Below are positions 12,520-24,605 of a stretch of 64,000 nucleotides of DNA, in pieces. The stretch is taken from contig JARHVA010005354.1 in the NCBI GenBank assembly GCA_037957365.1, positions 281,001 through 345,000 on the forward strand. Direction: 5' to 3'. Below the pieces are notes generated by a model. The model saw only the letters and a list, made by a program, of their open reading frames with translations, was not told the origin of the DNA and made no database searches. Every line of letters begins with the position of its first letter. The stretch's first letter is position 1. The stretch comes from Torreya grandis. Lineage: Eukaryota; Streptophyta; Pinopsida; Cupressales; Taxaceae. A program made the position numbers and the translations under genes.

Positions 12520-14445
12520 TGTTTAGGTTTTGTAAATGATGTATCAAAGGTGGCCAAGGGTGTTCATGAGGTGTCAAGTATGCTAGCAGTTTAATGAAAA
12601 AGTGTGCCTTAGTGATCATGCATAGACCTTGTAGTGTTTTCATGGTTAGGCAAGATGATGGATGTTGATGATATGTTGACAATAATTAATGGGTCATATG
12701 GTGTGTAAGTAGTGATTTTTGTAATTTTAGAAGTGAAAGGAATTCATATAAGTATTATTGTAAGGGTCTAGGTTATCCTAGTCATCTTGGCAAAATTTTT
12801 TGAGTTAGGAGATTGATGACATCGACATTCACACATGTGAAGGGTTTAGAAGAAAGTGGTCACATAGATTTGTTCGAATTTGTGCCTAGAGAATGTGTTT
12901 CAAATTTAATATCTTAAAATTATGTATATTAAAATATATGATGGTTCAAAGTTTCTCTCTCAGGTAGATTTAACTATTTTCCATACTTAGCTAAATTTGC
13001 ATTAAAAAGTGATCATTGGAATTCAAATATTTTAATATATAAAGGAAAACTAGTCTATAATGTTTTGCTTATAAATTTTGATAATGGATGAATTTTATGA
13101 TGGATTAAAAATAAAATTGGTAGATAAATTCAAGGGAAATCCAAGAAAATTGATTTACAGGTTTGAATGGTTGTACATTTACATTTATTATGGTTCAAAG
13201 TTGATTGAGGATTTGACTTTCTTCTGCAAGTGACCCCAGAAGGATGTTTGAAATTTTATTAATGATTTTTGGAGGTTTAATGGTTAATTATATATTATAG
13301 AGTGTTGTATAATCCCTAAGGGTCATCTGTATGGATTTTAGAATTTTGACCAATCTCTATTTAGTATGGACCATTGCTCAGAAGTTGACTGTTTGTTCGT
13401 TCATGGTGTTTTCATGCCTAAGGCAATTAATTGAAAGGTTTTTCATATTCAAAGGAGTTTAGTTATGAATGTAATCCCTTGAGGGTGTCTTATAGGTCAT
13501 GTGAAACGGACCTATGTGATTTGAAAAGGTCTTGTGTTTATATTTTGGGTTGGTAAAGTGTTAAAGGGATGAATAGGTTTCCATGGACCTAAAATGGTTA
13601 CTTAGGCCTAATTGAAAGGTGTTGTTGCTTAAGGGTCATATATAAAATATATAGTCAACTTATATAGGTTGAATTTATATTTTTATAAGTAGGGATATAA
13701 GCCTTGAGGGTTAAGTAATGTCGAGTGGCCGACTAATAAGGTAGTGATCATAAAGGCTCTATAAAGAGCATAAACAAATATGAAGGCTTATAGAGTTTAT
13801 GAGCAAAGTATAGTGAAGTGTGAGTAAGATTGGTGGATGGATTTAAGAGTAGGTTAGTGTGAGGAATATGTGTGTGTGACTTATAGGTCATATTTTTGAT
13901 ATTGTAACAATATTTGTAGGGTTGATGATTGAGAATCTTAGAAGAAGTGTATAGTGATCTAAAAGGTTATTTTGGATGCATTGCTTGTGTGTGAAAGCTT
14001 GATGAAGTGTGAAGGTTATAAGAGAGATATTATTAATTATTTATCAATCATATTATAAGGTAATAAAATTTATAGAGGTTTTGATATTAGAAGGTGCTGT
14101 GTGGGTGCTCAACATCTAGGGCAAGTGGGTGCTTATCCATGCTTAGGGGTTGGTGTTCTTTATGAAGTGGGTGATTCACTAATGTATCTTGTTTATGATC
14201 TATTATAGGACTATAGTACATGTGTTTTTAAGATTGAGAGTGTTTTTTATCCCCCATGATGGTTTCCCACATAATTCATGTGTTATGTTCTTTGATCTTG
14301 CATGGTTTTCTTTGTTCATTGTAATGAATGGTTTATATGCTTCATGAATGTTTATGTTGAATGGTTAAGAGTTTGAAGGATTTGAATTGAATTTTATTTG
14401 ATTGCATCAATTATTCACCTAATCTCAGTGATTATACCTCTAACA
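12520..14445 (+). repeat. 3' LTR (1.93 kb) of the copia-like element
   Basis: Starts TGTTTAGG after the polypurine tract and ends CCTCTAACA, the same ending as the LTRs at 51488-54521 and 58567-61592 (CTCTAATA and CTCTAACG). Inside, phrases such as cacatgtgaa..., gtttgttc.aatttgtgcctag and ttcccacataattcatgtgttatg recur in order in those longer LTRs. So this is a shorter or deleted relative of the same family. The five bases after it are TATTA, a possible duplication, but the left partner is lost. Confidence 0.65.
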
Positions 14446-15192
<747 letters not shown>

Positions 15193-15239
15193 AACATGTG
15201 ACCTCACATTTTTTCAAACAAGATAAATAGGTGAAATAG

Positions 15240-16169
15240 GATGAGAACTAGAACGTGTAGACTCCATGTACTCTTCATCATAATCATGATAATTATCTTT
15301 ATCCAAAGGTTCATAAAAATCAGAGTTTAATTCACTTGTAGAAGTAAGATTAGAATAAGTATCATTCACATGATCACTAAGAGAGAGTGTAAGAGAACAT
15401 TTTAACTATTTACTACTATGCAATGTGTCATCATGTGTGGGTGTAATGCAATGCATTTCTTCACTAGCTATGTGTGAAATACATGAATGCTTATTACGTT
15501 CAATCTTGGATTCAAGGGTATAATAAGTAGAAATCACATTTTCATTTTACATATTATGACATGTAGGAGAAGAGTTAGAGACATTTACATGATCAATATG
15601 TTGTAAAGAATTATTAGATTGAGCTCAGAATGTAAAAGAAGGTGATAAACTAATTTTGTCTATCATATTTTGTGCATCAATAAAAGGTGTAATATAATTG
15701 GTACATGCATTTTAGAATTTAATTGATAAGGTAAAGAATATGTATTGCTCTTTTCTACTTTAATTGAATCATGCAAAAGTGGATTTCATTTATTTAACTT
15801 ATATTGATTTAATTTGAATAAATATGTAGCAAAATTACTTAAAAATTTAGGATCACATTGGAACAAAGCACTACCACCAAGAGGCTCTTTTGGTATTATA
15901 TTTTTAGTTTTATTTTGAGGTGTAAGAGAAGAGGGAGAAGAAAGAGAATAAGATATATTTAATATATCCTCATCAACATTTTAATTATCATGCTCATAGT
16001 AATCCTCATATCCATCATTACAATAATAGTTATCATCATCATTATAAATGAAATCATTATCATGTTCTAATGTAAGAATCTTGAAAAGTTGTCCATTCAT
16101 TATTATAATTATTAGAAAAATCTGAAAAATCATCAATTGGGTGAGGGGTAGGAGCTTATTAGATGCCAT
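15240..16169 (-). pseudogene. Unrecognised minus-strand coding remnant, acidic N-terminus
   Basis: From an ATG at 16169 the minus strand runs 62 codons to 15981, with a very acidic, Tyr-rich stretch (YNDDDNYY, GYEDYYEHD), then a stop. The same frame continues with protein-like content, for example PKEPLGGSALFQCDPKFL (about 15840-15900), and further stops. I cannot name a family. A retrotransposon gag N-terminus is possible from position and composition, but no diagnostic motif is seen. Confidence 0.3.
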
Positions 16170-17660
16170 TTTAAACTTTCAAAAAAATATAATGTAAATA
16201 TTGAATAACAATCACACAAGAGGTAGAATATAATCTAACATAAGTATATGTACATCTATAAGAAAATTTCAACCCGATGCATAGAAGAAATTAGGATTGT
16301 AAGTGAAACCCTAATTGATATTATTTGGATGTATAGGGACCTAGAATGTGGATCTAGGTTTAAAGGATGGTTGTTTAACAAAAAATTAAATTAATATAAA
16401 TTAATTAAACCCTAATATAAGTTTAATTTGAATGAGTTAGGTTATGCCAAAAACTAGGAAAAATAAGTTTTTAACCCTAATTATTTCACAAAAATTGGAA
16501 GAAGGTAAACCTTAGACAAAACTAGGGTTTTAAGAAAATTTCAAATTAATAAGGGTTCACCAAAATTTTTAACCTTTTAGGACTTATATTGTGTAAATCA
16601 TATGTTATTAAAGTGCTAAGTATAACAATAATCTAGAATGAAAATTGGAAATAACTAATTTGACAAACCTTTCCTAAAATATCACGAATAGAGAGAAAGA
16701 ACACTTTTCTAGGATAAAATAGATATTTATTTGGATCAAGAGGTTGAAATAGGCTATAGAAATAGGTAGGCACTTTCCATTCTGACTATAGATAAAATAT
16801 AGTCTTGGAAAATAATGCCCTTTGTGAATAGTAGGGCCATGTAGCACTAGTGACAAATTATGATGGTAGTGTCCTTCTTGGAGGAATTGTATAGAAATTT
16901 TAAGGGAAGTTATGAGAGGTTATAAGGGACCTATATGTGGTTATGTGTCTTTTGATAGCTCAAACATGTCATTGTTTTAGTTGAATATCTTCTAAAACAC
17001 TAATGATTATCTTCACACACAAAACAATAGTTAGATCAAATATAAAATAAAGGGGAAAATTTGGGTTGTGGGTTATTACTATCATGAAAATTAGAACCCC
17101 TATTATCTTAAAGGCTAATTATATTAACCTTAATGTTAGGGGTCTTAGACCCTAGGTATTTTTCCCTTGGGGAATGTGCATAATCAATCTACATGGTATG
17201 CTAGAATGAATTTTGATTAGGCCCTTATTTGATCAAGCATGCAATATCTAGATGTGATAGCTGAGTAGCATATAGAGTATTGCTATGTACTATTGATTGA
17301 TTTTATGTAATTATGTGCCAAAATAGTAAGTGATAAATATAAAATGCCTTGTGAGGATATTTATATAAAAATAACTTTGATTTGACTATAAGACCTTATT
17401 TGTTGGTCAACAAGTTGTAAAAGAGGGATAAAAAACATAAGGGAAGGCTTAAGGTAAGGTTAAGATCCAAACACAAGAGAAAATGGTTGTTAGACACTAG
17501 ATCCATAATTGGACACTAGCACCACATGGTGCTACTATGTTTAAAATGGTGCTAGTGTCTTGATGCCTAAAAACAAAGTTAATACCAAGCAAGACAGACT
17601 AGGGGCCTTTGTGATTGGGAGTAGGTGACTTAGGACCACTAGGAGTGAAATAAAGAGATA
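16170..17660. other. Noncoding stretch with a telo-box cluster
   Basis: No protein pattern on either strand. AAACCCTAA occurs at 16306-16314 and 16407-16415, TAACCCTAA at 16472-16480 and CTAGGGTTT at 16522-16530. These resemble the plant telo-box, known in promoters and as short telomere-like repeats. The stretch could be promoter or LTR sequence of the minus-strand remnant ending at 16169; this is inference. Confidence 0.35.
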
Positions 17661-17930
17661 AGATAAGACATAATAAAAATAAAAATATCCAAAATGACCA
17701 TGTGAACAAGGACTGTATTCATCACTAAGACCTTCATGTTAAAGAGAAATAAAAGACTTAGTATGAAAGATCAAAAGATCCAAAATGACCATGTGAATAA
17801 GGACTTTATTCATCACTAAGAACTTAATGTTAAAGATAAATAAAAGACATAGTAAGAAAGATCAAAAGATCCATAATGACCACATGAACAAGGATTGTAT
17901 TCATCACTAAGACGATATTTATAGAACAAC
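17661..17930. repeat. 91-bp minisatellite, about 2.6 copies
   Basis: Units start with CCAAAATGACCA-type sequence at 17689, 17780 and 17871, each 91 bp apart. They continue with ggactgtattcatcactaag and a poly-purine stretch. The third unit is cut short after about 50 bp. Copies differ at a few positions. Confidence 0.9.
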
Positions 17931-18184
17931 AAAAGGCATAGTACTTATGGTTTCTTGACCAGATTAGGGTGTAAACAAGTATCAACACAATCCTTATTCA
18001 AAAAAATGTTATGCACATAAAAGGGTTTGAAAATTAAAATAGCCCTCTAGTTAGACAAATTACATTGGATGTGACCTTTGGAACAAAAACAATTTCAATT
18101 ATTTTTTAGGTTATGTCTCAATCCTTACATTATAATTTACTTAATTGATGTGTAAAATTCATATAGGAGGGGACCTTATTATCC
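17931..18184. other. Unassigned DNA
   Basis: No motif or repeat recognised. Confidence 0.3.
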
Positions 18185-19560
18185 ATGCCTACTGATGATG
18201 CAATTTTCAAATTTTACAAAATTATATATTCTAAAACTAAAGGCATCCCTATAGTGGTACTAGCTAAACAATGCTTTCCTCATAAACATATACATATGTA
18301 TGAAATAAGTGAGTCGAGTACAATGGATCTTTTATCTCTAGATATAAATAGGGTATTAAATTTCATGGTACATAGATATGCATAAGGATAAAGAACCATT
18401 TATAAAAGAGATATAAAAACTACAAAAACCCCCAACATTTGAGCTTCCCTTATTAGTCACCTATGGATATATTGAATATTATGAAGGTTTGGATTAAGTA
18501 TCCAAGTAGTGTTCCCAATAGTATTGTGGTTAAGGCTTCCAAAATATCAAATTTGCAAGTCCCAAAAGGTTCTAAGGTCAAACCCATTAATTTTAAAGAT
18601 AATATGACAAAATGTTTGAGGAGTGAGGCCAAGGTTACCACTGTGCCTATTAATTCTTCAAATAAGAAAGGTAAAACATTTCATTTTACAATTGAATCAA
18701 TCAAGAAGATTTGTCTAGCCCAATGGACATAAATAATCATAAGGATCTAGGTATAACTAGGAATACTAAAAAGCCCAAACTAGCTAAGTATAGTAAAAGG
18801 AAATCTAGAGAAGACCCCAAGGAAAAAGTAACAATTTATTTAGGTAAGCAGTCTAAAACCTTAAATGAAAATTTAAATTATTTAATGAGATCTTTAAAAG
18901 GTAAGCAAATCCTAGACAGGATTGTTTAAGAATTGGACCTCCAAAATTCCATCATGAGTTGGTTCATGAGGGAACTAACATACCTCAAATCAAAATTTAA
19001 TTACCTACATCAATAAAATGACATAATGGCTTAAATTAACTCTACCAAGGATGTTGAACAACACATGTAGATTATCCAAACTAGGGTTGAAATGCTTGAA
19101 AATGAAAATCAAAAGCTGAAAAATAATATTAGCTTCCAGGTGTACTATAACAAGGCTATTATGAATGAGGGGATTCAAAATGTTAAAAATCTTAGAACCC
19201 ACATGGGAGATCTAGTTGATAGTAAGACCTATAGCAAAGGTAAACGCAAATAGGTCTAGTGTAACGAATGCCATAAATATGTAGACAAAGAAAATTTGTT
19301 ATAAATTGAATCAAATATCAAAATAATTAAAATTTATTGGGAAGATGTTTTAAGAAATCTTGACATGGGTTAGGATTCTACTTCACCTTTTATTAGTTCC
19401 TATTTTTGGTGGTTTTTTTGTTGTTCTTTTTTTGTTTCTAGGTTATGTTCTTGTTATGTTTGGACCTATTTTATTCTTGTCACTTTTCAGGACTATAGTA
19501 GTCTATTTGATTCTCTTTGTTTTTAATTATCCTAGGGCTTAGGGACCCTAGCCAAAAAAA
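18185..19560 (+). pseudogene. Unrecognised plus-strand coding remnant with coiled coil and A-tract end
   Basis: Several adjoining plus-strand frames (18185-18385, 18463-18732, 18711-18929, continuing with stops to about 19260) look protein-like. There is a Lys-rich basic segment (KKPKLAKYSKRKSRED), then QIIQTRVEMLENENQKLKNN (about 19070-19130), a heptad-like coiled coil. A C/F-rich tail ends GLGTLAKK in a 9-bp A run at 19551-19560. After the A-tract, LTR sequence of the next gypsy element begins abruptly. A LINE-like (poly-A ended) insertion or a gag-type gene would fit, but I recognise no domain. Confidence 0.35.
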
Positions 19561-20353
19561 AATTGCCCCTTTTAACCTTAATAAAAAAACCTAACTGAAC
19601 CACCTTATAAAGGTTAAATCAAGAAACACTTCGAATCAAACCAACACCTTTAGGAGTCAAAGAAACCATGCAAATCATAGACACATGGATGCATCAAAAA
19701 ATCATAAATGAAAATTAGTAAAGTAACACAGACAAGCTAATGATTAAGTCAATTAAGACATTGATGAGGTGACACTAAATTTGACAAATAATCTAATTTT
19801 TGAAACATGAATGTGAAGTATGCCAACAATTCCTAAGTAGACACATGATCATCTTTAGAAAAGTCTAATAACACAAGATTGGTTTTATCCTTCATGATCC
19901 TCATTAAAAATGAAAACTAACATGAATGAAATACCAAGTATAAAAATTAGTCAAGACTAAGATGATAAATCAACAACTATAATTAAACTTTATCTCTTTG
20001 AACTCAATGATTTTGTCATAATGTATTGATGGTAATTAAGTAACCTCATTATCTAGTTACGACATCAAGCCTAGCTCATTAGAAAACCTTATAATCACCC
20101 AAAATATGAAATCAACAATATCCATCTGATAACTATACAAATAATAATAGATGCATTATCAATTAATAAATCAATTGAAAGTAATGGAATAAAAGCACCT
20201 AGATAAAAAAATGATCTCTATGTACATCATAAAGTGTCTAATCAATAAAATTTTGTTAAATATAAAGGAAATCACAATAACTTAACATTACATAACAAGT
20301 TCAATAACTTAATAACAACTAAAATAAGATAAGTTCCAAATGGGGCCATGACA
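19561..20353 (-). repeat. Partial 3' LTR of the chromovirus-type gypsy element
   Basis: On the minus strand it starts TGTCATGGCCCC right after the polypurine tract. It is clearly similar to 40540-41371, for example gattaagtcaattaaga, ttgatgaggtga, and the ending GGGG(C/T)CATGACA. Homology stops at about 19560, where the A-tract remnant begins, so most of the LTR is missing or displaced. Confidence 0.75.
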
Positions 20354-20362
20354 CCCTTTCCC
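20354..20362 (-). other. Polypurine tract
   Basis: GGGAAAGGG on the minus strand, directly before TGTCATGGCC of the LTR. Confidence 0.75.
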
Positions 20363-20553
20363 ACATAAAAAAGAGTCATCCTAGTAATTAAGTAAATAAA
20401 TGTGGAGATTTTTGTCTAAAAAGACAAGCATCTTACCAAGTAGAACTGCATTCATTGAGCAAGTCCCATTGGACCAATACTTATTATATGTATCTATTTC
20501 AGAATTTAATGCTAGGATGACCTACAATACTCATGGGTTCCACTTGAAGTTTC

Positions 20554-20912
20554 TCCTCTTATGTAACTTTAAGGTTTTTCCAATGTAACATGTGAGTATA
20601 ATTAGAAACATACTTTCTAAGTAAAGAAACATGGAAAATATCATTAATTCTAGATAGAGAAGGAGGAAAGGTCAACCGATAAGATATGAGACTGATCTTT
20701 TCCACAATATTAAAAGGTCTAACATAGTGTAGAGATATACTGATGATTTGAAAAAAATTATATGGTCTAACTATTAGAAAAACATTATCACCCAAATTAA
20801 ATTTTGAGTGTGTTCTTTTCAAATATTCATAACTCTTTTGTCTATTAGAAGCTAATTTTAGTTTTTTTTCTAATAAGTGACATTTGATTATCATATTCTT
20901 GTAGAATATCAT
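20554..20912 (-). pseudogene. Gypsy integrase C-terminal region
   Basis: A 117-codon open stretch with no internal stop reads SNRQKSYEYLKR, then FNLGDNVFLIVRPYN, RPFNIVEKISLISYRL, and PPSLSRINDIFHVSLLRKYV. This is the standard C-terminal end of plant chromovirus-type integrases (GD.VFL..., G.F.I...V.YRL.LP..L..VH.VFHVS.LRKY). In the family this part binds DNA and target chromatin. It is the best-preserved frame of the element. No chromodomain is seen after it; the frame ends about 200 bp before the polypurine tract. Confidence 0.85.
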
Positions 20913-21700
20913 ATGAAATAATAACCCTATTTTCCAAGTTATACTAACTAAGAGGAGTTATACACATATGTAAATACAAATCTTCAAATGGAACAATTTC
21001 AATTATAGAGTGATAAGTGTTATTATAAAAAAATTCAACCAAATGAAGGTACTCTTCCCACTTGGACTATTGGTCCATCACATACATTCATTGCATGTCT
21101 TCCACCACTTGGTTTAACTTTTCAATCTAACCCTTAGTTTTTAGGTAGTATGTAGAACTTAAATTCAAGTGGTTTCTAAAGGTTGTGGTTAATGTTTACT
21201 AAAACCTTGATGTGAACAATTTATCTCAATCTGAAATAATCAATTCTAGCATACCATGTAGCCAAAAAAATTCTTTAAAAAATCTTTATGCAAAAACATA
21301 AGCATTGTCTACTAAATTTATAGAAATGAAATGACCTACCTTGGTCAATTTTTTAGTTATAACCATAATGGTGTCATGTTTTTTACATGATTTAGGAAAA
21401 CCAAAAATAAAATCAAATGAGGTTACATCCCACTTATCCTTTGGCACTTCATGTGGGTACAAAAAAACCTAGGATGATAATGCCTAGCCTTAACTCATTA
21501 TCATTCCAAACATTTGGACACAAAGGTAACCACATCATGTTTCATTCCAGGCCAAAAAATAATACCTCTTTAATTCATATGTCTTGTTAATGACACCAGG
21601 ATGAGCCATAATGAAGTGTTATGTGAACTTATTTTAGAAATAGACTATGCTAGTCCCTAATTTATGGCAAAAAAATTATATTTTTATGCCTTAATAGGCA
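20913..21700 (-). pseudogene. Gypsy integrase core, heavily degenerate
   Basis: Fragments such as HFYKFSRQCLCF, FLATWYARIDYF and GGRHAMNVCDGPIVQVGRVPSFG occur in the order expected of an integrase core between the RNase H and the C-terminal region. Stops and frameshifts are dense, and the DDE residues cannot be followed. Identification rests mainly on position. Confidence 0.55.
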
Positions 21701-21879
21701 AAAATTTTCCATATAAAATTGATCAAAACACTTTTCTACAGGATCATTAGTCAAAACTGTGCTTACCACATGGCAATATTTATCCATAAGCTACTATTTT
21801 AACATGATATTTCTAAAATCAAACTTGATAATAGAAATGGTAGCAAGGTACATGTGTTGACTAAGTACATCAAGAACAT

Positions 21880-22800
21880 GATTTTTATTTATTTTTACCT
21901 ATGTAATGTCCATGTCAAATTTTCTCACAAATTCCATCCATCTACAATGCCATGCATTCAGATCCTCTTGGGAAAATAAAAGCTCTAGGTTATAGTGATC
22001 TGATTTCACCTTGAAATGTTTTTCTAGAAAAAAATGTTTCACTATTTAATGCATGAAATATGATATCAATTTCCATATCATGTGTTGGATAGTAATTTTC
22101 ATGCTCCTTGAGTTTTTTTGACGCATAATCCACTACCTTTCCATCTTTGTTTAAAATTCCACCCAAACGTTCCTTGGAAGCATCTTCCCAAACTTTAAAA
22201 TTACTATTTAGATTAGTACAATAAGTATGGGTGTTGTATTCAAAAACACACTAATATTTTTAAATGCCTCCTCATATAGGGATCACCACAAAAATTTATT
22301 TCCATTTTGCTATAAGGAATTTATGGGGTTGGCTATGCTAGAATTGTTTTCCACAAACCTATGATATTAACCCACCAAGCCTATTAAATTTCATACTTCA
22401 TGCATGCTAGTAAGAGAAAGCCACTCTTGTATTAATTCAATATTGTATGTATCAAAAAAATACCCTCTTTATAAAATATGTGCCCAAGTTAATGGAACTT
22501 AGACTATAAAAAAATATACTTTGATAACTTTCAAAATAACTTATGTTGTCGTAGTCTCTGCAAAACTAACTTCAAATGTTATTCATGTTCAACTATATTT
22601 TTAGAGTAAATCAGAATATCATCTAGGAAAAATAACACAAAATTATCTATAAAATCCATGTAAACATTATCTATCAAATTCATAAAAATTATAGGAGCAT
22701 TACTGAACCCAAAAGACATCACAAAATCTCGTAGTGACCATAGTGAGTTTGAAAAGTTGTCTTATTAATGAATTCCTCCTCGATTCTCGACTAGTTTATG
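21880..22800 (-). pseudogene. Gypsy reverse transcriptase and RNase H, degenerate
   Basis: The minus strand shows LRDFVMSFGFSNAPIIFMNL (about 22690-22740), the catalytic motif FFLDDILIYSKN with FLDD at 22618-22629, and LQRLRQHKLF after it. The RNase H part reads VVDYASKKLKEHENYYPTHDMEI (about 22060-22130, here split by stops elsewhere), typical of plant chromoviruses. In the family RT copies RNA and RNase H removes it. Several stops and shifts lie between these blocks. F in place of Y in the Y(V/L)DD box is common in this family and not a defect. Confidence 0.8.
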
Positions 22801-22949
22801 CATTTTGACTAACTAAATTTTGTAGACTTTATGTAGTACATTTTTCAATTTTAAGGCTGAAATTAACTTGTGTGCCTTAAGCCTTAAAATGCCTTTCACT
22901 TCCTTGATTCTACTAGAATCATTTGTGCATCACACTCTTTTACCAACAC

Positions 22950-23280
22950 AATCTAATGTTGCATGGTGTAGTTGAAACTAATTTATTCTAATTATTAGAT
23001 CATAGGATCACAAAGGAGATAAAAATATATTTAATTTGATCTTAAAATCATCCAAGTCTAGCCTAACCCCTTCTAGGTATTCATAGATTGGTATGCATTT
23101 ACCTATTTCAAACTCAACCTCCCATCCTTCTCTTACTCTAATATATTTAGAATTATATCTACTTTCTACAAAATATGAAACAAAATTATATGTAAAACCA
23201 TAGTAAAATAAAATAGAAACATCCATACTATATAATTTAGCTCTAGTTTCAATTGGAGTTACTTGAAAATTAACATTTCA
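22950..23280 (-). pseudogene. Gypsy aspartic protease remnant, active site altered
   Basis: The 72-codon open stretch 23008-23226 begins MDVSILFYYGFTYNFVSYF, aligning with the FDSGAT.(S/N)F(V/I)S of chromovirus proteases. It ends LDLDDFKIKLNIF, the usual L....FD.ILGMD position. The D-S-G triad reads Y-Y-G, so the catalytic Asp is lost. Confidence 0.65.
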
Positions 23281-24540
23281 ATTATCCACATCTAAATAAA
23301 CCTAGTGGTTGGCTGATTATCAAAATTTTTAGTTTGGGATAGTCCTTATGATATTGGTTATCACCACATTCTTAAAATTATCCTAATAGGTGAAATATTA
23401 AAAAAATTATCCCCTATTTTAGGACCACTTGGTTGTTTTGAGTCTGATTTCTATTGTTTGACCCAGATTTAGGTGAGTTTTGAGCTTTAAAACTCTTATC
23501 CTACCCTAAAATTTTACAAAACCAATAATTTTTTTGGTAAATCTATGGTTCTAATTTGGTTTATAAAAACATTTTGGTGAGAGGGATAGTTTTTTATACT
23601 TACCCTACAATTGTTCTTTTTAAAATCTTCCCTAGTTGTTTTCTAGACTTTTTCCCTCTCTTCATCCCTATGGGTAGATTCAATGGTAGTCAATAATGTT
23701 TTTGGATTATTCATATTTATGTCATGCATAAATTATTATTTTAAACCTAGTTTGAACTTAGTAACCTTATTTTATTTCTCATGCATGTATTTCACATGAC
23801 ACAGTAGGTTCAAAAATTTATTCTCATATTTTGTGACTATCATGTTCTCTTGTTTTAATAACTTGTAATTGACACCCAAGTAAATTTTGTAGAAATACAT
23901 TTTAAAGGTCTCCTATGAGATATTAATGGGTTGGTAACCTCCCAATTCACATAGATGAGTAAAACATAGGGATACAACACTACCAACTGATACGATGTCA
24001 CCCTTACTTTCACATTAGAAGACATATTATGCAAATTGACACATTTATGTAAGTGCACTAACCATACATCAACTACGTCACTAGTTTATTATCTTGAAAA
24101 TGTTGGTAGAGTAAATTTATTAAGTTATTTAATGATTATATCCAATACCAATGGTAATTATTGGTGTATAGGTTCTCCTACTTGATTATTTTCTCCCCCA
24201 TGCAAATGTTTTTGGGGCACATCGTCAATATTTTAGAGCCCACACTCTTAGGTGTCAATTTTACCTTGATTAGAGTTTAAAGCTATTAAAATCCCACTCA
24301 AAAATTCACTATAAACATTACCACCAATTAGATTAGCATTAATAGCTTCATTATTACTTCTCATATTATTATTTGGAGGAGAATTAACTAGATTATCTCT
24401 ATTATGAGAACCAAAACCTCTACCTTATATTTTACCTCTGTCCCTTATAAAATTTGGGTCACCCTGGTTTTCATTGGTAATGAATATTCTCCTTTATCTT
24501 ATTCCGACCATCTTAAGGAGATCAAAAGTCAAAGATTTTG
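23281..24540 (-). pseudogene. Chromovirus-type gag region, degenerate
   Basis: Minus-strand text begins near 24520 with a Gly/Arg/Asn-rich N-terminus (RGFGSHNRDNLVNSP, NNMRSNNEAINANLI). It passes FTLPTFSR and VWLVHLHKC (about 24030-24120), and LISHRRPLKCISTKF (about 23870-23930). These lie where Gag capsid and nucleocapsid would be. No clear CCHC knuckle survives. Stops are frequent. Identity comes from place between primer site and protease plus composition. Confidence 0.5.
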
Positions 24541-24582
24541 TTAGGATAAAGTTTAGTGGTTAACCCAAAGTTACCTCAAGTT

Positions 24583-24600
24583 TTTATATCATACTATGAT
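24583..24600 (-). other. Primer-binding site, initiator-Met-tRNA-like, degenerate
   Basis: The minus strand reads TAGTATGATAT, about 8 of 11 matches to TGGTATCAGAG, a few bases beyond the LTR end ...GTTTGTAACA. Confidence 0.5.
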
Positions 24601-24605
24601 GCAAA

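Noticed and set aside
18185..19560. Assignment of the coiled-coil remnant to an endogenous pararetrovirus
   Set aside because: No RT, movement-protein or coat-protein motif is visible; the coiled coil alone is not diagnostic.
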